Shown here: one piece after another, positions 47,593-57,122 of the stretch
How positions within the stretch are numbered: the first letter of the stretch is position 1
How the letters are laid out: the number at the start of each line of letters is the position of its first letter
DNA from: Planctomycetaceae bacterium
GTDB taxonomy: Bacteria > Planctomycetota > Planctomycetia > Planctomycetales > Planctomycetaceae
Assembly (NCBI GenBank): GCA_018699955.1
Contig: JABISG010000046.1
Coordinates: 34,823 to 98,822, forward strand
Direction: 5' to 3'
DNA: 64,000 bases
Program-made: the position numbers and the translations under genes
The notes under the pieces: generated by a model
What the model was told of the DNA's origin: nothing
Seen by the model: the letters and a program-made list of their open reading frames with translations, nothing else
Databases searched by the model: none

Positions 47593-48822
47593 ATGAGAAC
47601 CGCCCGAAACATCGCCACCTGCCTCTTCGGGGTACTAGCAATCGCTTTCGCGTTATCCCAACCGGCTGCCGCCTGCCCCTTCTGTGCGGCACCGTCATTA
47701 ACGCTCAGCGAGCAGTTGGCAATGTCCGATGCCGTTGTCCTCGTGCAATGGGTCGAAGGCAAAATGACCAAAGGTCAGGTCGCCGGCACCACCGTTTACA
47801 CAATTGAAAGCGTCCTCAAAGGCCCCGAAGATTTGCTCAAGAAGGGCGACAAAATCGCCTTGGCGCGATACCGCGTCGGCAAAAAGGGCGACCAATTCAT
47901 TCTCATGGGAACCCGCGGAACCGTCATCGAGTGGGGCAGCCCGCTCGAAGTGACAAAGACCAGCTACAAATATCTGGCCAACGCTCCCGGCCCCAAAGAG
48001 CCGCAGAAAAAACGGCTCGCCTATTACCTCAAGTATCTCGAATTCCCCGATCAGTTGGTCTCGAACGATGCATTCGCCGAGTTTGCCAATGCCGACTACA
48101 AAGACGTCACCGTGTTGGCCGACGTGATGCCGCGTGATCGCATTCGCAAGTGGGTCGGGAGTTCCGACACCCCGGTCACGCGACTTGGGTTTTACGGATT
48201 GCTGCTCGGACTTTGCGGCGAGAAGGAAGACGCCGCGCTGATGCGCAACGTCATCATCGAACCATCGGACGACTTCCGCTTGGGTATCGACGGTGTCATG
48301 TCGGGCTATCTGCTGCTGACCGGCAACGACGGACTTGACGAAATCGACCGCACCAAACTGAAGACAAAGATTCTCCTCGACAAAGAGGGAAAGCCGGTCC
48401 TCAACAAAGAGGGCAAAACCACGCCGCTGCCATTTAGTGAGACCTACGCCGCCATGCAGGCGCTGCGGTTCATGCAAAGATTTGCTCCGGAGGTCATCGA
48501 GCAGAAACGGCTGAAGCAATCGATGCGGATCTTGCTCGACCGTCCGGAATTGGCGGACCTGGTCATCGCCGACCTGGCGCGTTGGAAGGACTGGGACGTG
48601 CAAGACAAATTGATGGCACTGTATGGCGCAGATGAATACAACGTCCCGTCGATCAAGCGAGCCATCGTCCGTTACATGCTCGTCAGCACCAAAGATGTTC
48701 CCGATGACCCGGAAGCCAAAGAACCACAACACGTCACCGATGGAAAAAAACACCTCGCCGCGCTGGAGAAAATGGATCCTAAAACGGTTCGCGAAGCCAA
48801 ACGATTCTTCTTCCTGCAGTAA
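47593..48822 (+). CDS. Exported CPFC-motif protein, tandem copy 1
   Basis: 409 aa. A signal peptide ends in SQPAAACPFCAAPSLTLSEQL, placing CPFC directly after the cleavage site. The rest shares clear colinear similarity with the next gene: QFILMGTRGTVIEWGSPL, RLAYYLKYLEFPDQLVSNDAFAEFANADYKD, RLGFYGLLLGLCGEKEDA and RLGIDGVMSGYLLLTG. The helical pattern recalls HEAT-like repeats. Function is unknown; CPFC could be a redox pair or metal site. ATG 47593 has GGAG eight bases upstream. Confidence 0.75.
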   Translation: MRTARNIATCLFGVLAIAFALSQPAAACPFCAAPSLTLSEQLAMSDAVVLVQWVEGKMTKGQVAGTTVYTIESVLKGPEDLLKKGDKIALARYRVGKKGDQFILMGTRGTVIEWGSPLEVTKTSYKYLANAPGPKEPQKKRLAYYLKYLEFPDQLVSNDAFAEFANADYKDVTVLADVMPRDRIRKWVGSSDTPVTRLGFYGLLLGLCGEKEDAALMRNVIIEPSDDFRLGIDGVMSGYLLLTGNDGLDEIDRTKLKTKILLDKEGKPVLNKEGKTTPLPFSETYAAMQALRFMQRFAPEVIEQKRLKQSMRILLDRPELADLVIADLARWKDWDVQDKLMALYGADEYNVPSIKRAIVRYMLVSTKDVPDDPEAKEPQHVTDGKKHLAALEKMDPKTVREAKRFFFLQ

Positions 48823-48963
48823 CGACGGCGTGCAAGACTTTACGATGATCGCTTGCGGTTTAGCGAACGTGGATTGCTCAAAGACAGCGAAACCGCAATC
48901 GGCAATTTTGCATTCTTATTTTTGCAATTTGCAATGTCTTCATCCCATACCGGACGTACCCGC

Positions 48964-50112
48964 ATGCGACGCTCGATGATTGTCGCCCTCGTCATTCTCA
49001 CCGTGGCCACTGCGGCTAACGCCTGCCCGTTCTGCCCTGCTCCACAGGTCACGTTGAGCGAACGAGTCAGCCAATCGGACGTGGTCGCGCTGGGACAATG
49101 GAAGTCGGCCCAAAGAAAGTCGAAACAGGCCGCCGCCTCAACGACATTCGAAATCGTTCATTTGGCTACAAATCCCGGCGATCTTCTCAAGGCTGCACAG
49201 CGCATTTCTCTGGTCCGCTACCAGGCTGCAAAGCCGGGTGATTTGTTCCTGCTGTTGGGAACGCGCAAGACGGTCATTGAATGGGACGATCCGCTCCGCG
49301 TTACCGAAACCGGTTATCAATATGTGCTCAAGGCACCGCCCTTGGAAAGTCGCGCGAGTGACCGATTGGCGTACTTCCTCAAGTTTCTCGAATACCCCGA
49401 CGAAATGATTTCCGCCGACGCCTTCAATGAACTGGCCTCGGCCGAATACAAACACATTGTTCCCCTCGCAGAGAATTTTCCGCGCGACAAGCTTCGCAAG
49501 TGGTTGGCAAACCCCGACTTCACAAACCCCCGCCTCGGAATGTTCAGCTTGTTATTGGGATTATGCGGCAGCGACGAAGACGCTCAATTGTTGGCTCGCC
49601 ACATTGCGACACCCACCAAAGAGTTCCGTTTGGGCATCGACGGCATGATCGCCGGTTACCTGCTGTTGACCGGCGAAAAAGGGCTCGACTTCATCGACGA
49701 CAAAAAACTAAAGGACACCAGCGGACCGACGACCGAACTCTTCTCTGCCATGCAGGCCCTGCGATTCGTGTGGACTTACGGTGATGGAAGAATCAAAAAA
49801 GAACGGCTCAAACAATCGATGCGAATACTCGTCGATCGCGCCGATCTGGCCGACATCGCCATCACCGACCTGACGCGCTGGAAAGATTGGAGCATTCAGA
49901 ACCGACTCATTAAGCTTTACGACCACAAGGACTATCAGTCGGACCATGTCAAGCGGGCCATTGTCAGCTACACCATCGTCGCTTCCCGCGATCTGCCCAA
50001 GAATGCGGGAACAATTCCCAAGCACGTTGTTAGCGCACGTAAACATCTCGAAACGCTCCGTAACAAGGACCCCAGAATCGTCCGTCGCGTGGAACGAGTG
50101 TTGCCACCCTGA
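48964..50112 (+). CDS. Exported CPFC-motif protein, tandem copy 2
   Basis: 382 aa, a paralogue of the preceding gene with the same order of motifs: NACPFCPAPQVTLSE after the signal, LFLLLGTRKTVIEWDDPL, RLAYFLKFLEYPDEMISADAFNELASAEYK and RLGIDGMIAGYLLLTG. It lacks a short insert that copy 1 has near DKEGKPVLNKEGK. ATG 48964 gives a compact signal (MRRSMIVALVILTVATAANA); ATG 48934 is in frame upstream. The duplication looks old, since conservation is patchy. Confidence 0.75.
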   Translation: MRRSMIVALVILTVATAANACPFCPAPQVTLSERVSQSDVVALGQWKSAQRKSKQAAASTTFEIVHLATNPGDLLKAAQRISLVRYQAAKPGDLFLLLGTRKTVIEWDDPLRVTETGYQYVLKAPPLESRASDRLAYFLKFLEYPDEMISADAFNELASAEYKHIVPLAENFPRDKLRKWLANPDFTNPRLGMFSLLLGLCGSDEDAQLLARHIATPTKEFRLGIDGMIAGYLLLTGEKGLDFIDDKKLKDTSGPTTELFSAMQALRFVWTYGDGRIKKERLKQSMRILVDRADLADIAITDLTRWKDWSIQNRLIKLYDHKDYQSDHVKRAIVSYTIVASRDLPKNAGTIPKHVVSARKHLETLRNKDPRIVRRVERVLPP

Positions 50113-50204
50113 TGGGCAATCCGATCTTCAAACGTGAAAACCACTCACCCCGACGAGTGATACGCCGCACACCCTCAGAGGAAGGACAAGTAAAAAGGAA
50201 CAGG

Positions 50205-50243
50205 TAACCCGTTGTTTACTTTGGACTTTTTGCTTTTGACTTT
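50205..50243. repeat. Low-complexity ACTTTT tract
   Basis: TTGTTTACTTTGGACTTTTTG and CTTTTGACTTTTGACC immediately before the GT4 gene. Repetitive pyrimidine-rich sequence with no evident function. Confidence 0.5.
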
Positions 50244-51346
50244 TGACCACTCGCCTTCTGCTCCTCATTCCGACACTCGACCGGTCTGGTGCCGAGAAGC
50301 AGTTCACGCTGCTTGCCTCGCGGCTGCCACGCGATGAATTCGACGTTCACGTCGCGGCACTAACCCGCGGCGGCCCGTATGAAGCCGATTTGCGTGCCGC
50401 CAATATTCCGGTGACAATTCTCGACAAACGTTGGAAATGTGACCCGCTTGCGTTCATGCGGCTGCGACGATTACTGATGGACTTCCAACCGCAGATTCTG
50501 CACACCTGGCTATTCGCCGCCAACGCTTACGGCCGGCTGGCCGCAGGCAAGAAACCTTCATTCAAAACAATCGTTTCTGAACGCTGCGTCGATAGCTGGA
50601 AGAGCGGTTGGCAACTCAAGCTCGACCGGCGATTGGCCCCTCGCACTTCCATCTTAATCGGAAACTCCAACAGCGTTGCTGACTTCTATCGCCAACAGGG
50701 TTTTCCGGCGGAACGGCTGGCGGTCATCCCCAACGGGGTGGAATCGCTGGCCCCGTCGAGCATCGACCGCGACCGAGTTCTCGCTGAGTTCAATATCCCG
50801 CCGGGCGCAAAAGTCGTCGGATTCGTTGGCCGACTGGCGAAGCAAAAGCGCGTGAAAGATCTCATCTGGGCAATGCAGTTGCTGCGGCAGTTGACCGACA
50901 ACGTCTATTTCCTCATCATCGGCGACGGTCCCGAACGGACCCGGCTGGAAGAGCTCGCCCGACAACTGCAATGCGACCATGTCACACGGTTTGCCGGTCA
51001 TCGCGACGATTCCGACAACCTGACCGGCCTGCTGAATGTCTTCTGGCTGGCGAGCGATTTTGAGGGGATGTCGAACAGCTTAATGGAAGCAATGGCCGCC
51101 GGCGTACCGGCAGTCGCCGCCGACATCCCGCCCAATCGCGAACTGCTTATCGACGGCGAAACCGGATACGTCGTCCGCGTGGGAGACAGCGTTGGCATTG
51201 CACAATTCGCCGACCGCATTCTGGCCGACGACGAACTCGCGGTGAAACTGGGAGATGCTTCCCGTGAGCGAATGCGATCGCAGTTCAGCATCGATAAAAT
51301 GGTCGAGCAACATGTTGAGTTGTATCGACGAATTGCGAATGAATGA
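50243..51346 (+). CDS. Family 4 glycosyltransferase
   Basis: 367 aa GT-B enzyme. N-terminal LIPTLDRSGAEKQFTLLASRL is the acceptor-side glycine loop typical of GT4; the C-terminal half has GFVGRLAKQKRVKDLIWAM, FLIIGDGPERTRLEELA, and SDFEGMSNSLMEAMAAGVPAVA with the EGMSNSLMEAMA (E-x7-E) donor-binding motif. It likely adds a sugar to a cell-surface polysaccharide. The start is a TTG at 50243 at the end of a low-complexity tract. The asparagine synthase gene begins 12 bp after its stop. Confidence 0.9.
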   Translation: MTTRLLLLIPTLDRSGAEKQFTLLASRLPRDEFDVHVAALTRGGPYEADLRAANIPVTILDKRWKCDPLAFMRLRRLLMDFQPQILHTWLFAANAYGRLAAGKKPSFKTIVSERCVDSWKSGWQLKLDRRLAPRTSILIGNSNSVADFYRQQGFPAERLAVIPNGVESLAPSSIDRDRVLAEFNIPPGAKVVGFVGRLAKQKRVKDLIWAMQLLRQLTDNVYFLIIGDGPERTRLEELARQLQCDHVTRFAGHRDDSDNLTGLLNVFWLASDFEGMSNSLMEAMAAGVPAVAADIPPNRELLIDGETGYVVRVGDSVGIAQFADRILADDELAVKLGDASRERMRSQFSIDKMVEQHVELYRRIANE

Positions 51347-51358
51347 CTTGAGAACACC

Positions 51359-53314
51359 ATGTGCGGAATCGCCGGGGCATGCTGGACGTCACACGCCGAA
51401 CCGTTATCAGAAACGGTTCTGGAGCGGATGATTTCTGCCATCAGGCATCGTGGGCCGGACGATTCGGGTATGTATTTCTCTGCCGCCGATGGTTCCGGGG
51501 CCGCGAAGCCGCAAGCGGCATTGGGGCATCGGCGGTTGTCGATAATCGATCTCGACAGCGGACACCAGCCGTTAGCCAACGAAGACAAGACCGTCTGGAT
51601 CGCCTTCAACGGGGAAATCTATAACTATCGTGAATTACGACAGCAGTTGCAGGCGGGCGGCCACCATTTTCGCACGGAGACCGACACCGAGACCATCGTC
51701 CATCTGTATGAAGACCACGGGGTCGATTGTGTCAAACATCTGCGCGGCATGTTTGCATTCGCGCTGTGGGATGAAAAGAAAGGCATGCTACTGCTTGCCC
51801 GCGACCGATTGGGGCAAAAGCCATTGTTCTACCGCCGCGAATCCAATCGTTTACTTTTTGGCAGCGAATTAAAATCGTTGCTCGAAGTTCCCGGCGCGCC
51901 GCGCGAACTCGACATCGAAGCGGTCGATAACTTCCTCACGTATCAGTATGTGCCTCACCCGCAATGCATCCTCAAGGGTTACAACAAACTGCCGCCGGCG
52001 CACCGTGCGGTCTATAACAATGGTGCGCTGACCGTCGAGCGTTATTGGACGCCCCCCTACCCTGCCGATGTTGCCAACGACAATCAAGATACATTTTCCG
52101 CCGATGAGGCAGCGCGTTTTTCGCCATCGCAGTGGCAGACGCAACTGCGAGAAACGCTCACCGAAGCGGTCGAACTACGGATGCGCAGCGATGTCCCCCT
52201 TGGTGCCTTTCTCTCCGGCGGTATCGATTCAACCATCATCGTCGGGCTGATGCAACAACTGTCCCCACGACCCGTGCAAACCTATTCGATCGGCTTTTCT
52301 ATTCCGCAATTTGACGAGCGGACGTTTGCCCGCGAAGCAGCAGAGATGCTGGGAACGGAACATCACGAACAGGTGGTGACGCCGGACGCGCTGGAGATTC
52401 TGCCTCGGTTGATCTGGCATTACGACGAACCGTTCGCCGACAGTTCGGCTATTCCCACAATGGCGCTCTCAGCGATGACGCGAAAAAACGTGACGGTGGC
52501 GCTATCGGGCGATGGCGGCGATGAACTATTCGCCGGTTACGATCGCTATCAGGCGGTACGGCTGGCCGCAAGATCCGATCGGCTGCCTGGACCTCTCAGG
52601 GCGTTGTTGACCGCGAACATTTGGCAGAAACTGCCGGCTTCGGTCGATCAGAAATCTTTCAGACGACGTCTCAAACGTTTCCTCGGTGCGCTGGGTGAAC
52701 CTCCCGAACGGCGTTACCTGCGATGGATTGCAATTTTCGATCCACAAAGATTGAAGCAACTTTATTCGGATGATTTTCGCACGAGATTGAACGGACATGA
52801 TTCAGCCGACATGATACTCAAGGCGTACGCCGCTTGCCCGAACCGCGATATCGTCACGCGGACCACCGCGACCGATGTCGAGACGTATCTCCCCTGTGAT
52901 ATTTTGACAAAGGTCGATATCGCCAGCATGTCGGTTGGGCTGGAATGCCGCAGTCCGTTTCTCGATCACCGCGTGGTCGAATTGGCCGCCCGCATGCCGA
53001 TTGAGTTGAAACAACATCGCGGCCGCGGCAAACAGATTCTGACCGACACGTTTGCCGACCTGCTTCCGTCTTCGATTCAAACTCGCAAAAAGATGGGGTT
53101 CGGCGTCCCGCTCGATCACTGGTTTCGCGACGAACTGCGGCCGCTACTCGATGAGACGATTCTTTCCAAACGCGCCGCCGAGCGCGGGATGTTCGACACC
53201 AGACAAGTCCGACGGCTGGTCGATGAACACGTCACCCGCCGTTGGGATCACAGCTACCGCTTGTGGTCGCTACTCGTGCTGGAAATGTGGCAACGCGAAT
53301 TCCTCGACCGGTAA
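51359..53314 (+). CDS. asnB: Asparagine synthase (glutamine-hydrolysing)
   Basis: 651 aa. The class II glutaminase domain starts with the nucleophile Cys2 (MCGIAGAC) and includes RHRGPDDSG and AFNGEIYNYRELR. The synthetase domain has the PP-loop LGAFLSGGIDSTIIVGLM and VALSGDGGDELFAGYDRY. It makes asparagine from aspartate, glutamine and ATP, but copies next to glycosyltransferases in polysaccharide loci may amidate other substrates. Coupled to the GT4 gene 12 bp upstream; convergent with the cytochrome b gene 14 bp away. Confidence 0.94.
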   Translation: MCGIAGACWTSHAEPLSETVLERMISAIRHRGPDDSGMYFSAADGSGAAKPQAALGHRRLSIIDLDSGHQPLANEDKTVWIAFNGEIYNYRELRQQLQAGGHHFRTETDTETIVHLYEDHGVDCVKHLRGMFAFALWDEKKGMLLLARDRLGQKPLFYRRESNRLLFGSELKSLLEVPGAPRELDIEAVDNFLTYQYVPHPQCILKGYNKLPPAHRAVYNNGALTVERYWTPPYPADVANDNQDTFSADEAARFSPSQWQTQLRETLTEAVELRMRSDVPLGAFLSGGIDSTIIVGLMQQLSPRPVQTYSIGFSIPQFDERTFAREAAEMLGTEHHEQVVTPDALEILPRLIWHYDEPFADSSAIPTMALSAMTRKNVTVALSGDGGDELFAGYDRYQAVRLAARSDRLPGPLRALLTANIWQKLPASVDQKSFRRRLKRFLGALGEPPERRYLRWIAIFDPQRLKQLYSDDFRTRLNGHDSADMILKAYAACPNRDIVTRTTATDVETYLPCDILTKVDIASMSVGLECRSPFLDHRVVELAARMPIELKQHRGRGKQILTDTFADLLPSSIQTRKKMGFGVPLDHWFRDELRPLLDETILSKRAAERGMFDTRQVRRLVDEHVTRRWDHSYRLWSLLVLEMWQREFLDR

Positions 53315-53328
53315 ACGCGCTTGCGGTT

Positions 53329-55236
53329 TCACGGCCCGTTGCGCGCCTTCAGCGCCTCTTCGAGTACCTTCACTTTCGACTCGTAATCCTCGACCTCTGT
53401 CTCATAGTAATCCCCCGTCATCCAGCGGACGAGCAGATCGAGTTCCCGGTCGGAAATCTTGCCCTTGAAGGCGGGCATCTTGTTGTTGTCTTCGCCGTAG
53501 AATTGATCCGTGCCGGGATCGTTTATGAAGGCTGTCAACCAGGGTTTCGATCCGTAGTCGGCAATATCGGGATAGCCGAAGCCTTCACCGGTCGCCTCGA
53601 ATGTCTCGCCCAACGTGCCGTGACAATCGGTGCAGGATGCGAATTTTCCAGCAGTGATAAACTCTTCGCCGGTTGCAATCTTGCGTCCCTTCTCCACCAG
53701 TTTCTTGTTGTATTCGCTATCAGGCCGGGCGCTGAGCGATGCCAGATACTCGTAGATGGCTTTCACGTCGTCGGCATTCTTGGGGTCCTGCATCGCTTTC
53801 CGGCTGTCTTTCGACCACGTCGCCATCTCGGAGTCTTCAATCTTCGTAAAACCGCCGACGTGGTTTTCGTAGTTCAACAGCAGTAACTTCCACCAGCCTT
53901 CGCCTCCGAAGTTGCCGAGATCAGCACCCGTGGGAATCGATGCCACGGCGCGGGAAACTTCTTTCCCGTTCTCCTGCTCTTTGAGCTGTTCCATTACCAT
54001 GCGTCCGCGACCGTTGTGTCCGTTGTAGCGATGGCAACTGGCGCAATACTTGGCGAAGATCCGCGGACCTTGAGTAAATGGATCGTCGCGGAGTAGTGAA
54101 CCGGCACCTTCGATTGGAATCTTCGACGGGCGTTTGGCCAATTCACGCACGCGTTCGGCATCGCGATTCGCTTCGGCGATGGACGCCTGATGGCCGACGT
54201 CTTTGTCGTCCTCATACATCGCCAGACCGGTCAGGACGCCGACCCCAATCGCAATCAGCCACATGAAAGCAACGTTGAATTTGTGGCCCCCCTTCCACCA
54301 CGCGATGATCGGCATGAGCGTAATGATGCCCATGAGCGCGCCTGGCACATAAATCGCGCCGAAGGCCAGCCCGATGTGTTCGATCGCCTCGAACCGCAGA
54401 AAGCGGAACAAGAACAGAAAATACCATTCCGGACGGGCCGCCGAATACGCCTCCGACGGATTGGCGGGACCGCTCAACTCTGCGCCCTTAAAGACCGCCA
54501 ACGCCAGAATGACGCCGAGTACTCCAAGACAGGCGACAGCATCTTTGAGAACCTGATCGGGCCAGAAGGTTGTCTCCGGTGCGCGATCGGGATCGGGCGT
54601 GGTGATACCATGACGTCGAAAAACATAAATGTGCAGGCCCAGAAACAGCATCAGCAATCCCGGCAGTACGCCGGCATGCATCGCGAAGAATCGTGTCAAC
54701 GTGTGGTGACCGTAAGCCGGTCCGCCCTGCACCAGTTCCTGGATTTGCGCGCCAACAATCGGCGTCGCGCCCATGATTTTGGTGGTAACCTGAGTGGCGT
54801 AGTAACCTTTCTGATCCCACGGCAACAAGTACCCGGTGAGCGACAGCGCCAGCACGATCTGCATCAGGATCAGGCCGAGCCAATAGTTGATCTCGCGCGG
54901 TGCTTTATACGCACCGTCGATAATCACCTGGATCAAATGGATCGCCATCAACACGACCATGATGGACGACGAATAATGATGGATGCCACGGACGATATTG
55001 CCCATGTACATCACGTCTTGGATGTAATAGACGCTTTCCCATGCCGTCTGTGCGCTGGGGCTGTAAGCGGTCCACAGAAACAGCCCCGTAATCACCTGGA
55101 TGCTGAAGGTAAAAACAAGCGTGCTGCCCCAGACGTATCGCCAGCGTGCGCCGCCGGGAATCCGCTCGAACAATGCTTCGTGCATCAGTTCTCGAATTCC
55201 GGTACGGTCATCGAGCCAATTGAGGAGTTTATTCAT
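53329..55236 (-). CDS. Cytochrome b fused to a two-CxxCH cytochrome c domain
   Basis: 635 aa. The first 340 residues are cytochrome b: GIHHYSSSIMVVLMAIHLIQ and GHHTLTRFFAMHAGVLP contribute the four haem His, and PEWYFLFLFRFLRF near residue 265 carries the Qo-site PEWY. The C-terminal extension has two haem c sites, CASCHRYNGHNG (about 398) and CTDCHGTLGETF (about 535). The protein passes quinol electrons to its own c haems, making a separate cytochrome c1 unnecessary. The start ATG overlaps the Rieske stop (TAATG). The final segment GYYETEVEDYESK is charged. Confidence 0.92.
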   Translation of the reverse strand: MNKLLNWLDDRTGIRELMHEALFERIPGGARWRYVWGSTLVFTFSIQVITGLFLWTAYSPSAQTAWESVYYIQDVMYMGNIVRGIHHYSSSIMVVLMAIHLIQVIIDGAYKAPREINYWLGLILMQIVLALSLTGYLLPWDQKGYYATQVTTKIMGATPIVGAQIQELVQGGPAYGHHTLTRFFAMHAGVLPGLLMLFLGLHIYVFRRHGITTPDPDRAPETTFWPDQVLKDAVACLGVLGVILALAVFKGAELSGPANPSEAYSAARPEWYFLFLFRFLRFEAIEHIGLAFGAIYVPGALMGIITLMPIIAWWKGGHKFNVAFMWLIAIGVGVLTGLAMYEDDKDVGHQASIAEANRDAERVRELAKRPSKIPIEGAGSLLRDDPFTQGPRIFAKYCASCHRYNGHNGRGRMVMEQLKEQENGKEVSRAVASIPTGADLGNFGGEGWWKLLLLNYENHVGGFTKIEDSEMATWSKDSRKAMQDPKNADDVKAIYEYLASLSARPDSEYNKKLVEKGRKIATGEEFITAGKFASCTDCHGTLGETFEATGEGFGYPDIADYGSKPWLTAFINDPGTDQFYGEDNNKMPAFKGKISDRELDLLVRWMTGDYYETEVEDYESKVKVLEEALKARNGP

Positions 55237-55874
55237 TAGGTAGGGATCTTTTCGGTCGTCGCGCCGCGGAAGTTCTGAAATTTCAACCAGACGTTCTTGC
55301 CGTCCTTCACTTTGACCTTAAGCTGATCCATGCTTCGCGGAGGAATCTGGTTCAACTTGCTGCCTTTCAAATCGAAGGCACTCTGATGGCAGGGACAGTA
55401 GAAGTCGTCGTTGGATTGTCGGTAATCGACCGAACAGCCCAGATGCGGGCAGACGGTGTTGAAGGCGGTGACTCCACCCTGCTCGTTCCGCAACAGCCAG
55501 ACCGTGCCGACTTCGACGTTGAGGAATTTGTTCCAGGCATCGACCTTGTCGTCGTGGACTTTCACCGCTTGCGGCGTGCCGTCGGCTGGTAGGGCATCGA
55601 CGGCGACCTTCAGGTTGACGAAACCGTCTTCATCTTTTTCGACCCCATCGGGATTGTTCATCGCCCCATCTTGCGTGGCCTTTCCACGGCGAATCAGCGG
55701 GTCCAGGAAAAACAGCAGCCCGGTCACAAAGGGAACGGCACCAACAATCATGCCAAGGAACGCAGCAAGAAACTTGACGAAGAACCCGCGCCGCGGCGGT
55801 TCAAACGCAGCGGTTTCGCCGGTTGGTTGTGCAGGTGATTCAGTCGATGTTGAGTCGGGTGAGGCGGAATCCAT
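55236..55874 (-). CDS. Rieske 2Fe-2S protein of the bc complex
   Basis: 212 aa. One N-terminal membrane anchor (KFLAAFLGMIVGAVPFVTGLLFFL) and a Rieske domain with both cluster boxes, CPHLGCSVD and CPCHQSAFD. The His and Cys pairs bind the cluster that accepts electrons from quinol. It is the first gene of a two-gene operon with the cytochrome b-c fusion, sharing an overlapping stop and start. No separate cytochrome c1 gene is nearby. Confidence 0.95.
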   Translation of the reverse strand: MDSASPDSTSTESPAQPTGETAAFEPPRRGFFVKFLAAFLGMIVGAVPFVTGLLFFLDPLIRRGKATQDGAMNNPDGVEKDEDGFVNLKVAVDALPADGTPQAVKVHDDKVDAWNKFLNVEVGTVWLLRNEQGGVTAFNTVCPHLGCSVDYRQSNDDFYCPCHQSAFDLKGSKLNQIPPRSMDQLKVKVKDGKNVWLKFQNFRGATTEKIPT

Positions 55875-55947
55875 GGATTCGCTCCAAAATCTAAAAAAGT
55901 TCTTTTCACAAACACCATGCCTATACAGGCAGGAGATCGTCTTGTAG

Positions 55948-56027
55948 AGGTCAGGAGTCAGAGATCAGAAACCAGTTGTATTCACCGCTTTACTGACGTC
56001 TGAATTCTGAACTCTGATTTCTCTTCA
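55948..56027. repeat. TCTGA-rich low-complexity tract
   Basis: GGTCAGGAGTCAGAGATCAGAAACC followed later by TCTGAATTCTGAACTCTGATT, split here for length. Similar to 24036-24061. It lies between the Rieske gene and the NrnA gene. Confidence 0.5.
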
Positions 56028-56123
56028 TTTGCCTGGTTAGTCAGCAAAATCGGCGGCGTGGGGCGGGATGTCGCGTGGTGAACGGGTAGGAACTCAATGG
56101 TGACTGATAGCGATGGAACTCAA

Positions 56124-57113
56124 CTAACCATCGGCTAGGACTGTCTTAAACGCGGCGAGAACTTTTTCTTGTGCTTCTGCAAGCGGCCCCGGCAAGATGG
56201 CACCGGATGCCTGTTTGTGTCCTCCGCCACCAAACTGCTCGGCCACAGCAGCAACATTCAGGTTGGTCCGGCTGCGAAAACTGTACTTAATGTTCCCGTT
56301 CTGTTGTTCGATGGCGATAAACGCCGCCTGCGTGCCTTCGATTCGCAAACACTCGTTGACGATGTCTTCGGTTTCAACTGGTTTGGCACCAGTCGCCTTG
56401 AAGTCGGCCTGCGTTACGACGGTGTAGGCCAACCGCCCTTCGCATACCAGCTGCATGTCGGTCAAAGCGCGGCCCACCAACTTAATGCGGGTCGCCGAAA
56501 AACGCTCGTACAACAGTTGATATATTACGGCCGGGCGCGCACCGGCGTCAATCAATCGGCCGGCGATGCGCATCGTATCGGACGTCGTCGAGGGAAATCG
56601 AAACCAGCCGGTATCGGTCGTAATTGCTGCAAATAACGCGACAGCCATGTCGCGAGTGATCGGATAATCGAGCGCCTCGGCCATCCGAAAAACCATCGCG
56701 CCGGTCGCTTCGGCCTTTGTGTCTTTGAACTCGATGGCGCCAAGATTGTCGGAACTGACATGATGATCGATGACAACTTTCGTCGCCGTCGTCGTCTTCA
56801 GAACGCTGCCGACTTTCCCCAACTGGACCCAGGCGCTGGTGTCGAGGACAATATGCACGTCGGTATCGGCAATTTCGTCGGGCGTAATCCCCTCGCCGAT
56901 TTTCATGATCCGCCCACCCGGATCGAGAAACGTCAGGCTGTCGGGCATGGCCGACGGGTTGACGATGCGCACCGATTTTCCCATCGATTCCAACATGCCG
57001 GCAACTGCCAGTTCGGAGCCGAGCGCATCGGCATCGGGCCGGGCGTGGCTCGACAGCACAAACCGCTGATTGTTCTCAAAGATCGTCCGCAGAGGGGTCC
57101 AGTCGATTGTCAT
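56124..57113 (-). CDS. DHH-family phosphoesterase, NrnA-like
   Basis: 329 aa. DHH/DHHA1 architecture: SSHARPDADALGSELAV (metal site), IVLDTS, VVIDHHVSSDN (the DHH motif) and the C-terminal GGGGHKQASGA. NrnA enzymes degrade nanoRNA and hydrolyse 3'-phosphoadenosine 5'-phosphate. The ATG 57113 lies 9 bp after the ribF stop, so the two are cotranscribed. Which activity dominates cannot be told. Confidence 0.92.
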   Translation of the reverse strand: MTIDWTPLRTIFENNQRFVLSSHARPDADALGSELAVAGMLESMGKSVRIVNPSAMPDSLTFLDPGGRIMKIGEGITPDEIADTDVHIVLDTSAWVQLGKVGSVLKTTTATKVVIDHHVSSDNLGAIEFKDTKAEATGAMVFRMAEALDYPITRDMAVALFAAITTDTGWFRFPSTTSDTMRIAGRLIDAGARPAVIYQLLYERFSATRIKLVGRALTDMQLVCEGRLAYTVVTQADFKATGAKPVETEDIVNECLRIEGTQAAFIAIEQQNGNIKYSFRSRTNLNVAAVAEQFGGGGHKQASGAILPGPLAEAQEKVLAAFKTVLADG

Positions 57114-57122
57114 GGGCGTATC

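Noticed and set aside
47698..48753. 351-codon minus-strand open frame
   Set aside because: It lies wholly within the CPFC gene on the other strand, which has a signal peptide and a tandem paralogue.
54190..55239. 349-codon plus-strand open frame opposite cytochrome b
   Set aside because: The minus-strand cytochrome b has every expected motif; the opposite frame is rich in His, Gln and Arg and shows nothing familiar.
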